A DNA stretch of 64,000 bases from positions 734,501-798,500 of the forward strand of contig NZ_AP023321.1 in assembly GCF_015140235.1 (NCBI RefSeq), in the 5' to 3' direction. Below the pieces are notes generated by a model that worked only from the letters and a program-made list of their open reading frames with translations, had not been told where the DNA came from and did no database searches. This document shows positions 1 to 7,368 of this stretch, piece after piece. This DNA comes from Solibaculum mannosilyticum. Its GTDB lineage: Bacteria; Bacillota; Clostridia; Oscillospirales; Acutalibacteraceae. The position numbers were made by a program, and so were the translations under genes. Each line of letters opens with the position of its first letter. The first letter of the stretch is position 1.

Positions 1-1
1 A

Positions 2-172
2 GTGCCTGAGGTGTTGCTTTCCGGCCATCACGCCAACATTGCAACATGGAGGCGGAAGCAGTCTTTGCAAAGAACATTGCATAAAAGGCCGGATATGTTG
101 GAACAATTTACTATGAGCAAAGAGGATGCGAAACTCATGTCTGCCATCCGAGAGGAAGAAAGTGCAGAGTAA
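2..172 (+). CDS. trmD: tRNA (guanine-N1)-methyltransferase, 3' end only
   Basis: The window opens inside a gene whose last 56 codons are in frame from base 2 and end at a TAA at 170-172. The peptide begins [18 protein letters not shown], the conserved late segment of TrmD that follows its knotted SAM-binding core (family knowledge: m1G37 methylation of tRNAs reading CNN and GNN codons). The charged tail rich in Arg, Lys and Glu fits the C-terminal helical domain. The N-terminal part lies outside the window, so catalytic integrity cannot be judged. Confidence 0.85.
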   Translation: MPEVLLSGHHANIATWRRKQSLQRTLHKRPDMLEQFTMSKEDAKLMSAIREEESAE

Positions 173-372
173 ATGTGAAAAGGGTTGCTCTTACCGGTGA
201 AAAATTAGTGACTTTTTAGTTGTTTTTGACGATTTTGACAGCTTCTACAACCTCTGATCGTAAATAACAACCAAATGTTTTCCACAATTGCGTCAATGTA
301 CACAAACTTCGTGGACGAGGAAGGAAGCCCTATTAGGCATCAATACAAAATGTGATAAAAACCGGCGGGAAT

Positions 373-385
373 CTTGATAATCAAG
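373..385. promoter_or_regulatory. Palindrome abutting the HPr promoter -35 box
   Basis: The sequence CTTGAT-A-ATCAAG is a perfect inverted repeat that ends at the base just before the -35 hexamer. Weaker flanking symmetry (ACCG upstream, CGGT downstream) widens it. The position suits a transcription factor site. It does not look like a cre site, so the regulator is unknown. Confidence 0.45.
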
Positions 386-414
386 TTGACGGTTTCTTAG
401 TTTGTGTCTATAAT
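386..414 (+). promoter_or_regulatory. Sigma-A promoter for the HPr gene
   Basis: The -35 box is TTGACG (386-391) and the -10 box is TATAAT (409-414), separated by 17 bases. This is close to the vegetative consensus. It lies about 60 bases before the HPr start codon. Confidence 0.85.
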
Positions 415-472
415 GGGTAGTGAGATAATGTTTGGATGATAAATCCTTTATTGTTATGGGGGAGATTTTAGA

Positions 473-736
473 ATGTATGTAAAAGATGTTACTGTTCAGA
501 ACCAGGTAGGGTTGCACGCTCGTCCTGCTACTTTCTTTATTCAAAAGGCAAATGAGTTTAAGTCCTCTATTTGGGTGGAAAAAGAAGAGCGCAGAGTTAA
601 CGCCAAGAGTTTGTTGGGTGTTTTGTCCTTGGGCATCATCGGCGGTACCAGCATCCGCATCATCGCCGACGGCTCGGATGAGCAGCAGGCTGTGGATGGC
701 TTGGTAGAACTGGTTGAATCCGGTTTTGCTGAGTAA
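473..736 (+). CDS. ptsH: HPr family phosphocarrier protein
   Basis: This 87-residue protein is the histidine-containing phosphocarrier of the PEP-dependent sugar phosphotransferase system. The active-site motif GLHARPAT places the phosphoacceptor at His15. Ser46, the HPr kinase target of Gram-positive bacteria, sits in NAKSLLGVLSLGI. Having both residues separates it from Crh, which has Gln15. The gene is alone between a strong promoter and a terminator, with ptsI not nearby, as is common in Clostridia. The GGGGGA ribosome site ends about eight bases before the ATG. A role in catabolite control through Ser46 phosphorylation is family knowledge, not shown here. Confidence 0.93.
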   Translation: MYVKDVTVQNQVGLHARPATFFIQKANEFKSSIWVEKEERRVNAKSLLGVLSLGIIGGTSIRIIADGSDEQQAVDGLVELVESGFAE

Positions 737-760
737 GAAGCAAGGCACGATTAATAAAGG

Positions 761-793
761 GCACCGTCCTGATGCAAGGGGCGGTGCTTTTTT
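761..793 (+). terminator. Rho-independent terminator after HPr
   Basis: GCACCG and CGGTGC form the stem around a short loop, followed directly by a run of six T. It lies in the 82-base gap between HPr and uvrC, so some uvrC transcription may come from read-through or from a promoter I cannot identify. Confidence 0.75.
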
Positions 794-818
794 CGTACAT
801 GGATTGGGGGGACGGCAG

Positions 819-2657
819 ATGAATCCAAGGTTGGATGTTTTGCGGGAAAAAGCGAGACGTTTGCCGCTTACGCCAGGTGTCTATATCATGAAGAATCCAA
901 AGGAACAGATTATCTATATTGGGAAAGCCAAGGCGTTGCGAAACCGGGTCAGCCAGTATTTTGGCGCTGGCAACCAGCATACACCTAAAGTGCGCCGCAT
1001 GGTGGAGCAAGTGCAGGATTTCGACTATATCCTCACCGACAGCGAATACGAGGCCTTGGTACTGGAATGCAGTCTCATCAAGCAGTACATGCCCAAGTAC
1101 AACATCCTGCTCAAGGACGACAAAGGATATCACTACGTCCGCGTGACCAAAGGACCTTGGTCGCGGATCTCGGAGGCCAAGCAGATGGCCGAAGACGGCT
1201 CCCTTTATTTGGGCCCTTATACCAGCGGCTGGACGGTCAAGCAAGCGGTGGATGAGGCCAATAAGATTTTTGGATTGCCCACTTGCAGCCGACGCTTTCC
1301 CCAGGAGATCGGAAAAGGAAGGCCCTGCCTCAATTTTTTTATCAAACAGTGCTGTGCCCCTTGCCGAGGAAAGATCAGCGCTGAGGAATATGAGGATATC
1401 GTGGAGGAAGCGGTGGATTTCCTAAAAGGAGGCAAGCCTTTTTCCAAAAAGGAATTGACCCAGAGGATGGAACAGGCGGCGGAAAATCTGGAATTTGAAA
1501 AAGCGGCGAGACTTCGAGATCGTATCCAGGCCATCGAACGGGTTTCTCAGAAGCAGAAGGTGGTTATGTCGAGGGTGCCGGTACAGGACGTCATCGCCAT
1601 GGCCAGAGTGGGAGAGAAGGCGGCAGTGGAGGTCTTCCGGTTTACCAATGGACGTCTTCACGACCAGGAGAGCTTTCTTTTGGGGGAGATTGACACTGAA
1701 CCGGAGGCGAGACAGGAATTTGTGGAGAGGTATTATACCATGCGTCCCGACGCCATTCCACCGGTCATCGCCATGGACGAACCGGCCGAAGATATGGAGC
1801 TGCTGGGACAGTGGCTGTCGGAACGGGCGGGACGAAAGGTGACGCTGCAAATCCCACAGAGAGGGGAACAGCGTCATTTGGTGGATATGTGCCGGGCAAA
1901 CGCGGCGGAAAAGCTGGCCCAAGATGTGGGGCGGACCGGCAAAGAGGTGGCGGCCTTGGAGGAATTGGGAAGACTTTTAGGCCTGGATTCCCCGCCGCGG
2001 TACATTGAGTCCTACGACATCTCCAACACTGCAGGCAGCGACAACGTCGGAGCCATGGTGGTGTTTGAAGACGGACGTCCGTTAAAATCCGCTTACCGCA
2101 AGTTTGCCATCAAGGGATTTGAAGGGCAGGACGACTACGCCTCCCTTTACGAGGTGCTGTCCCGCCGCTTTCACCGCTACGAGGAGGAAAAAGAGACGGG
2201 GGAAGGATTCGGCCGTCTGCCCGACTTAATCCTCATGGACGGGGGCAAAGGCCAGGTGTCAGCCGTGTTGCCGGTTATCCGGGAGCATGGGCTGGATGTC
2301 CCTGTGTTCGGCATGGTCAAGGATGACAAACATCGTACTAGGGCCATCACATCAGAGGGGGCCGAGATCGCCATCGCCGCCACTCGATCGGTCTTTACCT
2401 TAGTGTCGGACATCCAGGAGGAAGTGCATCGTTTTGCCATCGGGTACCACCGTCAAAAGAGAAGTAAATCGGCAATCTCTTCTACGCTACAGGGCATTCC
2501 CGGCATCGGCCCGGCCCGGGCGAAGGCTTTGCTTCGTACGTTTGGAACAGTAGGCCGTGTCAAGGAGGCCACCGAAGAGGAACTCAGCGCCGTCAAGGGA
2601 ATGAACGCGCAGGCGGCCAAAGCGGTGCGGGCGTACTTTGACGGAGAGGATTTTTAA
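819..2657 (+). CDS. uvrC: UvrABC excinuclease subunit C
   Basis: This 612-residue protein makes the dual incisions of nucleotide excision repair. An N-terminal GIY-YIG nuclease (about residues 12-95, with PGVYIM and IIYIGKAKALRNR) makes the 3' cut. A UVR helix pair follows near residue 210. The RNase H-like endonuclease with ESYDISN and ILMDGGKGQ makes the 5' cut. Tandem helix-hairpin-helix motifs (IPGIGPARAKALL) end the protein. Four cysteines in CSRRF...GRPC...QCCAPC match the site described as an Fe-S cluster in UvrC. I start at the ATG at 819, which follows GGGGGGA; an upstream in-frame extension would run through the terminator hairpin. Confidence 0.95.
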   Translation: MNPRLDVLREKARRLPLTPGVYIMKNPKEQIIYIGKAKALRNRVSQYFGAGNQHTPKVRRMVEQVQDFDYILTDSEYEALVLECSLIKQYMPKYNILLKDDKGYHYVRVTKGPWSRISEAKQMAEDGSLYLGPYTSGWTVKQAVDEANKIFGLPTCSRRFPQEIGKGRPCLNFFIKQCCAPCRGKISAEEYEDIVEEAVDFLKGGKPFSKKELTQRMEQAAENLEFEKAARLRDRIQAIERVSQKQKVVMSRVPVQDVIAMARVGEKAAVEVFRFTNGRLHDQESFLLGEIDTEPEARQEFVERYYTMRPDAIPPVIAMDEPAEDMELLGQWLSERAGRKVTLQIPQRGEQRHLVDMCRANAAEKLAQDVGRTGKEVAALEELGRLLGLDSPPRYIESYDISNTAGSDNVGAMVVFEDGRPLKSAYRKFAIKGFEGQDDYASLYEVLSRRFHRYEEEKETGEGFGRLPDLILMDGGKGQVSAVLPVIREHGLDVPVFGMVKDDKHRTRAITSEGAEIAIAATRSVFTLVSDIQEEVHRFAIGYHRQKRSKSAISSTLQGIPGIGPARAKALLRTFGTVGRVKEATEEELSAVKGMNAQAAKAVRAYFDGEDF

Positions 2658-2701
2658 ACTTCTTGAAATATTTCCTGGGGAATGCTGCGGAAAAAGCAAA
2701 C

Positions 2702-2735
2702 AAAAAGCCCTGTGCCGGTCTGCACAGGGCTTTTT
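2702..2735. terminator. Bidirectional terminator between uvrC and the epimerase gene
   Basis: The perfect stem AAAAAGCCCTGTGC / GCACAGGGCTTTTT encloses a six-base loop and carries a T run in both directions. It serves the convergent uvrC and aldose-epimerase genes. Confidence 0.85.
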
Positions 2736-2756
2736 CATCGTTTTATCAGGAGAATC

Positions 2757-3638
2757 TCATTGATTGATTTGGATGGAATAGGTACAGTGGAAGGCTTCCC
2801 CCGTATCCAGGGACAGGACGCCTTCCTTTTGCGTGAAATCACCGTGGAAATCCTCATAATCAGCGTGGCCCATCCAAGGCTCGATGCATACAAAAGGAGC
2901 CTTTTTGTCCGGGATGGTCCAGATCCCTAAGTAGGGGAATTCGCTAAAGTCGAAGACCAACCCTTTTTTATGATTTTTCGATACCAGACGCACGGTGCAG
3001 GATTTCAGGGACTCAAAAATAAGGGCGTCCTGGGAGAAAAGCTCGTGGCTTAATGCAATGGTGTTTTGACGGTCTAAAAAGGGAACTTTATCCCGTTTCA
3101 GAAGACCGTCGGTGTTGAGAGGGATACGATAAGCCGTCTCCTTGGAATCGAATACCAGGCTGTAATCCTCCAGGCTTTCACCTTCCTCAAGCGGACAGCG
3201 GAAGGCCGGATGGGCGCCGATGGAAAAGTACATGGTGGAACTATTGGGATTCAAGACTTCATAGGTCACCGAGAGATTGTTGCCCTCCAAGCGGTAAATG
3301 ATGCGCAGCACAAAGGGATAAGGATAGATGGCCAGGGTATCCTCAGACGAGCTCAGTTCAAAGGTGAGATGGTTTGCCGATTGGCTGACCATCTGGAACT
3401 CCCGGACTCGGGCTAAGCCGTGCTGCGGGAGATGATAGGTTTTGTCTTCTATGGTATAGGAGTTGTCACGCAGCTTGCCGACGATGGGGAAAAGAATCGG
3501 GGCATGGTATTTCCAAAATGCAGGATTTCCGTCGGAAAGGTACTGCGTTCCCTCTTTTTTGCCGGTAATGTGATGGAGTTCTCCGCCCATGGTATCGACA
3601 CTGATTTTTATTTGATCGTTTTCCAGCCAATAAAGCAT
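2757..3638 (-). CDS. Aldose 1-epimerase family protein (LacX/YphB-like)
   Basis: This 293-residue protein has the galactose mutarotase-like beta-sandwich fold. Recognisable elements are the N-terminal substrate loop with GGELHHI, the central GAHPAFRCPL containing a catalytic-type histidine, and the late segment with CIEPWMGHADY, all typical of the LacX-like branch. The family interconverts sugar anomers, but the substrate of this branch is usually unknown. I start at 3638 because AAGGAGG lies seven to eight bases upstream; longer in-frame extensions run through the promoter. It stands alone between a bidirectional terminator and its own promoter. Confidence 0.82.
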   Translation of the reverse strand: MLYWLENDQIKISVDTMGGELHHITGKKEGTQYLSDGNPAFWKYHAPILFPIVGKLRDNSYTIEDKTYHLPQHGLARVREFQMVSQSANHLTFELSSSEDTLAIYPYPFVLRIIYRLEGNNLSVTYEVLNPNSSTMYFSIGAHPAFRCPLEEGESLEDYSLVFDSKETAYRIPLNTDGLLKRDKVPFLDRQNTIALSHELFSQDALIFESLKSCTVRLVSKNHKKGLVFDFSEFPYLGIWTIPDKKAPFVCIEPWMGHADYEDFHGDFTQKEGVLSLDTGEAFHCTYSIQINQ

Positions 3639-3683
3639 AAAAGAAAACCTCCTTGTCAAAGATGCAAATAGATTCATCTTTAA

Positions 3684-3712
3684 AGTATAGTATAACAATT
3701 CAAACTTCGCAA
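3684..3712 (-). promoter_or_regulatory. Promoter of the epimerase gene
   Basis: On the minus strand TTGCGA (3712-3707) and TATACT (3689-3684) are separated by 17 bases. The -10 box is about 45 bases before the chosen start. Confidence 0.65.
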
Positions 3713-3765
3713 CCGTATTTCGAGAAATTAAAGGTGTTTTCCAGGCCGTCAGTAGGGCTTCCCCC

Positions 3766-3795
3766 TTGACAAACCCGCGCACTAGATGGGATAAT
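3766..3795 (+). promoter_or_regulatory. Promoter of the rsmD-coaD operon
   Basis: A consensus TTGACA at 3766-3771 and GATAAT at 3790-3795 are separated by 18 bases, about 120 bases before the rsmD start. Confidence 0.65.
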
Positions 3796-3914
3796 GAGAA
3801 GGATAGAAAATAGTGGCAAAAGAGAATTTTTGACGATAGGATCAAAGCGTCCCACAGATTGTGGGGATCGATAGGGGAAAGAATGTCTGCTTTGGTTGGA
3901 AAGGGGCGGAGAAC

Positions 3915-4457
3915 ATGAGGGTGATTACAGGGCTTGCCAAAGGAAAACGCCTTGTCACGAGAGAAGGAACCGACGTGCGCCCCACCACGGAACGGGTGAA
4001 GGAAGCGCTGTTTAGCATCTTGCAGTTTGACTTGGAAGGTCGGCGTATTTTGGATTTGTTTGCCGGATCAGGTCAATTGGGCATCGAGGCATTGAGCCGA
4101 GGTGCGGCATCGGCGGTGTTTGTGGATTCCAGTTCGCAGAGCATCAAGGTCATCCAGCAGAATTTATTAAACACAGGTCTAGGACAAAATGCACAGGTGG
4201 TGTGCAGCGACTTTGCGTCTTATTTGGCGGGCAATACCGGTACGTTCGACATTGTATTTTTAGATCCGCCTTACCGCAAGGGCCTTTTGGAACAGGCGCT
4301 TCCGCTGGTAGCGCCGCGGCTCAACGCAGGCGGAAGCCTAGTGTGCGAGCATCCGAAGGGGACGGAGTTACCGCCTGAAGCAGGACCATTGACTCGGGTC
4401 CGGACGTATTCCTACGGCCAGGTTTTGATTTCATTGTATCGAGGTGAGGCATTGTGA
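3915..4457 (+). CDS. rsmD: 16S rRNA (guanine966-N2)-methyltransferase
   Basis: This 180-residue Rossmann-fold SAM methyltransferase has the SAM loop LDLFAGSGQLGIEALSRGA and the catalytic LDPPY motif at about residue 115 that marks N2-guanine and N6-adenine methylases. The opening MRVITGLAKGKRL and VRPTTERVKEALF are characteristic of RsmD. The start at 3915 follows AAGGGGCGGAG; the longer frame from 3861 lacks conserved sequence. It is translationally coupled to coaD by a four-base overlap, a pairing common across bacteria. Confidence 0.93.
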   Translation: MRVITGLAKGKRLVTREGTDVRPTTERVKEALFSILQFDLEGRRILDLFAGSGQLGIEALSRGAASAVFVDSSSQSIKVIQQNLLNTGLGQNAQVVCSDFASYLAGNTGTFDIVFLDPPYRKGLLEQALPLVAPRLNAGGSLVCEHPKGTELPPEAGPLTRVRTYSYGQVLISLYRGEAL

Positions 4458-4945
4458 TTACAGCCATTTGTCCAGGTAGTTTTGACCCGGTGACGTTGGG
4501 GCATATTGATATTGTCACCCGCGCCGCCTCTATGTTTGACCGCGTCATTGTGACGGTCATGGCCAACTTTAATAAGAAACCGGCCTTTTCTGCCCAGGAG
4601 AGAATGGACATGCTTCGCCGCACCATCCATCTGCCCAATGTAGAGGTGGATTGTTACGATGGCCTGCTGGCCGATTACGCCCGGGAAAAGGGAGCTAAAG
4701 CGGTGGTCAAGGGCCTCAGGGCGGTGTCTGACTTTGAGTATGAATTCCAGATGGCCCTGACCAACAAACGTATGAACCCGGAACTGGAGACGGTATTCCT
4801 GACCACCCGGTCGGAATACATGTTCTTAAGCTCCAGCATTGTCAAGCAGGTGGCCACTTTGGGCGGGGATATCTCCGGCTTTGTGCCGCCCAGCATTATG
4901 GAAGAAATTCAATCTCGTTTTTATAGAGGAGGTCGTCTTACATGA
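4454..4945 (+). CDS. coaD: Phosphopantetheine adenylyltransferase
   Basis: This 163-residue enzyme transfers AMP from ATP to 4'-phosphopantetheine, the fourth step of coenzyme A synthesis. The nucleotidyltransferase signature PGSFDPVTLGHIDIV contains the T/HxGH motif. KGLRAVSDFEYEFQMA and the late SSSIVKQVA (ISSS-like motif) complete the family pattern. Translation begins at a GTG that overlaps the rsmD stop codon. The length is normal for CoaD. Confidence 0.96.
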   Translation: MITAICPGSFDPVTLGHIDIVTRAASMFDRVIVTVMANFNKKPAFSAQERMDMLRRTIHLPNVEVDCYDGLLADYAREKGAKAVVKGLRAVSDFEYEFQMALTNKRMNPELETVFLTTRSEYMFLSSSIVKQVATLGGDISGFVPPSIMEEIQSRFYRGGRLT

Positions 4946-5454
4946 CTGTCGATGAATTACTGGATCAAATTGATGAATTAATGGAAAAAGCCTTTAATTT
5001 CCCGTTAAGCGGTGGAAAATGCGTTGTGGATTCCGAACGCGTACAGGAGATTGTGGATGATATTCGTCTCAACCTGCCTCAGGAGATCCGTCAGGCCAGG
5101 GCCATTGTGGCCGATCGCGGCGATATCATCGCCACAGCCCGTCGGGAGGGCGAGGGCATTGTCCGCGCCGCTGAGGAGCGCGCCCGCAGTCTGGTGGCCC
5201 AGGAGGAGATCACCAAGCAGGCCCAGCAGAAGGCCACGGAGATTCTCAGCCAGGCCCAGCTAAAGGCGAGGGAGATGCGCAAAGCGGCCAACGACTATGT
5301 GGACGAGCTGATGAAGCGGACCGATGAAGCGTTGACGGCCAATGTGGTGAGCGTGCGGGAGCAGGCCAAGAAAAACGACGAGGCCATGATGCAGCTCATT
5401 TCCGAACTGCGCCACACCCGTCAGAATCTGCGGTCCTCCAAAAACAGTGATTAA
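4942..5454 (+). CDS. Coiled-coil protein, ATPase subunit H/b-like
   Basis: This 170-residue soluble protein is dominated by a long, highly charged Ala/Glu/Arg/Gln helix from about residue 50 to 165, predicted here by eye as a coiled coil. Such proteins are often labelled V-type ATPase subunit H or F0 subunit b from this repeat composition alone. No transmembrane segment is present, so it is not a true F0 b subunit. It overlaps coaD by four bases and closes the operon before a strong terminator. The N-terminal 45 residues (VDELLDQIDELMEKAF) resemble a DivIVA-like or oligomerisation head only loosely. Function is unknown. Confidence 0.75.
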   Translation: MTVDELLDQIDELMEKAFNFPLSGGKCVVDSERVQEIVDDIRLNLPQEIRQARAIVADRGDIIATARREGEGIVRAAEERARSLVAQEEITKQAQQKATEILSQAQLKAREMRKAANDYVDELMKRTDEALTANVVSVREQAKKNDEAMMQLISELRHTRQNLRSSKNSD

Positions 5455-5475
5455 GGCAAATGGAATCGAAAAGGA

Positions 5476-5510
5476 AACCCCCGCTTCTCTTGAAGGGAAG
5501 CGGGGGTTTT
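5476..5510. terminator. Bidirectional terminator
   Basis: AACCCCCGCTTC pairs with GAAGCGGGGGTT and has T-rich flanks on both strands. It ends the rsmD operon and the convergent S1-domain gene. Confidence 0.85.
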
Positions 5511-5517
5511 ATGATGG

Positions 5518-6465
5518 TTATGTTTCCTCCTGCTCAGGCGGATCGGTAAATACCGTTTCGATGATGCGGCTGCACTGCTCGGGAGAATAGCGCCAGCATT
5601 CCATCCGGTCGCCTTCAAAGAAATAACGGGGTTCGGTTGGGGGATAATCGGCATCAAAGGCGTCGATGATGATGAGCTTCACCTTCATCCGGTCGGGGAT
5701 CAGACTCTTGATGAAGACGCAGGCCTGCTGTCCGGCATGGACGTCGTCACGAGGTTCGGCCAATCCGGCCAAGTTGGGAGCCAGCTCCACGAATACGCCG
5801 TAATTCTCCACGCTTCGGATGACGCCGGCAACCGTTTCCCCCTGTTCAAACAGGGCGGCGTTTTGTTCCCATGTGCCCAACAATTCCTTGTGGGTCAGAC
5901 ATACCCGGCCGCCCGGTTCCACCGACCGCACTACGGCACGGATATCCATGCCGGTGGAGAAGCGGTCCCTGGGATGGGAGATGCGGGAAACCGAGATGGA
6001 GTCGATGGGAATCAGGGATGGGAGTCCACAGCCGATGTCGGCAAAAGCGCCAAAAGGCTCCAAATGGGTGATGCGGGCGGGGATGATATCCCCGGGACGC
6101 AGGGCGGCGATGTAACTGCGCAAACATTGTTCCTGTACGGCCCGGCGCGATAACAAAGCGTACACCCCTAAGGAGTCCCTGTCAAACCCGGTGACGACAA
6201 AACACACCGGCTTATTGACCCGTGAGATGAGGGCGATGTCCCGCACCGATCCCTCCCGGATGCCGTAAGCCCCTTCGTCGTGGGGGATCATGCCCCGCAT
6301 ACATCCCACATCCACCCATAAATTATGCATACTGTCACACAATGTAGCACGTCCTTCCAGGATGCGTCCCTGTTGCCGCGCTTCCTCCAAGGCGGAGCGA
6401 CTGCTTTGAGCGGCCTTGTTTTCCAACGTATCCAGCAGCAGGCCTTCGGGATAAAAATGCGTCAT
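5518..6465 (-). CDS. S1 RNA-binding domain protein (ribosomal protein S1-like)
   Basis: This 315-residue protein carries S1 OB-fold repeats. The first (about residues 36-100) is divergent. The second (about 122-190) contains PGDIIPARITHLEPFGAFADIG, and the third (about 205-270) contains VAGVIRSVENYGVFVELAPNLAGLAE. The GxF/GVFVEL strands are the RNA-binding face of S1 domains. It is shorter than true S1 and belongs to a clostridial lineage annotated as S1. The start at 6465 follows GGGAGG. It is separated by 112 bases from another minus-strand gene upstream. A role in mRNA binding or translation is inferred from the domain only. Confidence 0.85.
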   Translation of the reverse strand: MTHFYPEGLLLDTLENKAAQSSRSALEEARQQGRILEGRATLCDSMHNLWVDVGCMRGMIPHDEGAYGIREGSVRDIALISRVNKPVCFVVTGFDRDSLGVYALLSRRAVQEQCLRSYIAALRPGDIIPARITHLEPFGAFADIGCGLPSLIPIDSISVSRISHPRDRFSTGMDIRAVVRSVEPGGRVCLTHKELLGTWEQNAALFEQGETVAGVIRSVENYGVFVELAPNLAGLAEPRDDVHAGQQACVFIKSLIPDRMKVKLIIIDAFDADYPPTEPRYFFEGDRMECWRYSPEQCSRIIETVFTDPPEQEET

Positions 6466-6577
6466 TTTCGTAACCTCCCTTTTGATGACCCCGGCGCTGA
6501 CCGCCGGTTCGTTCCATATATATGACCCGGTCTGCTGGGTTTAGACGTGAAGCGGCCATGCAAATTTCACGGCAGGG

Positions 6578-6994
6578 TCAAAAGATGAAAATCCCCTGTC
6601 CGCCGCAGCATTTGAGAAGCCGTGCGGTGGGGGAGGCCAGGTGGCTGTCGGTCTGGATCATCAGGGTGACGCCGTCTTTGGGACTGCGCGCCCACACTGC
6701 CGCCGGTAACGCAGTGGTGTGGGTCATGTGCGGCGATTGCTTTTCGGAAGGGTTGCCGGGGAACAGCGGGTGGGAAGAGGGCTTGCTTGGGACGGCAAGC
6801 GGCCAAGAGACGTTTTGAGACCCGCTGCATGCGGGGAATAGACTGCCTCCCACGAAGGGAAGATGGGTGGTTTTGGGGCAAGGGTTCGAGACAATCTGGA
6901 AAGCGTAGGGTGTGCAGCCGTGGCCCTGTAAGGAACAGGCGGCCGATTGCGCCAAGGGCATGGAGGAAAAATGGGCGTAAATACGAGCGCGCAT
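6578..6994 (-). CDS. Unrecognised 138-residue protein
   Basis: I do not recognise this family with confidence. A start at 6994 is preceded by AAAGGAG with a six- to seven-base spacer. The N-terminal MRARIYAHFSSMPLAQSAAC and the C-terminal DGVTLMIQTD followed by a two-residue-period hydrophobic pattern could form two ferredoxin-like half-domains, as in small general-stress proteins of the YflT/17M type, but this is a guess. The middle is rich in Pro, Ser and Cys. It is transcribed in the same direction as the S1 gene. The bases 6466-6577 hold no other gene. It could also be a spurious frame, since codon use looks less regular than its neighbours. Confidence 0.45.
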   Translation of the reverse strand: MRARIYAHFSSMPLAQSAACSLQGHGCTPYAFQIVSNPCPKTTHLPFVGGSLFPACSGSQNVSWPLAVPSKPSSHPLFPGNPSEKQSPHMTHTTALPAAVWARSPKDGVTLMIQTDSHLASPTARLLKCCGGQGIFIF

Positions 6995-7066
6995 TGGAAA
7001 AAACTCCTTTCGGTACAATGACCAAAATTCTCAGGGAAAGGTTCCGGAAGGGTGTGGGGAATGTAT

Positions 7067-7096
7067 TTGCGTTTTGTGGAAAACTGGTGGTATAAT
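7067..7096 (+). promoter_or_regulatory. Promoter of the DUF951-prfA operon
   Basis: TTGCGT (7067-7072) and a perfect TATAAT (7091-7096) are 18 bases apart. The -10 box is embedded in a palindrome (7087-7103). Confidence 0.65.
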
Positions 7097-7103
7097 ATAC
7101 CAC
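7087..7103. promoter_or_regulatory. Palindrome covering the -10 box
   Basis: GTGGTAT-AAT-ATACCAC is a perfect inverted repeat with seven-base arms centred just after the -10 box. A protein bound here would block the promoter, so a repressor site is plausible; the arms may also be chance around TATAAT. Confidence 0.4.
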
Positions 7104-7128
7104 AATGTATGGTTAAAGGAGAATGGCC

Positions 7129-7320
7129 ATGGATGTTCAAATAGGGGATATTTTGGAGATGAGAAAAAATCATCCTTGCGGCGGCAATTTGTTTTTGGTG
7201 CTGCGTTCGGGGATGGATTTTCGCATTCGTTGCCAGAAGTGCGGCCGGGAGGTCATGGTGCCCCGGGCCAAGGCGGAACGCAACATCAAAAAGATTATCC
7301 GGCCGGAGGACAAAGGGTAG
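7129..7320 (+). CDS. DUF951 domain-containing protein
   Basis: This 63-residue protein matches the DUF951 family of Bacillota: the pattern IGDILEMRKNHPCGGN, then GMDFRIRCQKCGREVMVPR with a CxxC pair, then a basic tail. The cysteines suggest a small zinc-ribbon-like fold that could bind nucleic acid, but no function is established that I know of. I prefer the ATG at 7129, seven bases from AAAGGAG; an ATG at 7123 is only one base from it. It precedes prfA by 48 bases. Confidence 0.85.
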   Translation: MDVQIGDILEMRKNHPCGGNLFLVLRSGMDFRIRCQKCGREVMVPRAKAERNIKKIIRPEDKG

Positions 7321-7368
7321 CGTACCAGTCCGATTGTTTGGCAAGAATAAAAGGGAGAGGTGCGCAGT

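Larger units (their letters stand above)
173..472. other. Intergenic region between trmD and the HPr gene
   Basis: This 300-base AT-rich stretch holds no convincing gene. I see no strong hairpin-plus-T-run terminator after trmD. The only well-defined signals are near its right end: a 13-base palindrome at 373-385 and a near-consensus sigma-A promoter at 386-414. The TTGAC-like sequences near 225-240 have no well-spaced -10 partner. Confidence 0.6.

Noticed and set aside
173-300. TTGACG and TTGACA-like sequences after trmD as a promoter
   Set aside because: No -10 box at acceptable spacing; the promoter at 386-414 explains HPr expression.
6522-6818. Plus-strand frame between the S1 gene and DUF951
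   Set aside because: No ribosome site and it conflicts with the better supported minus-strand frame 6578-6994.
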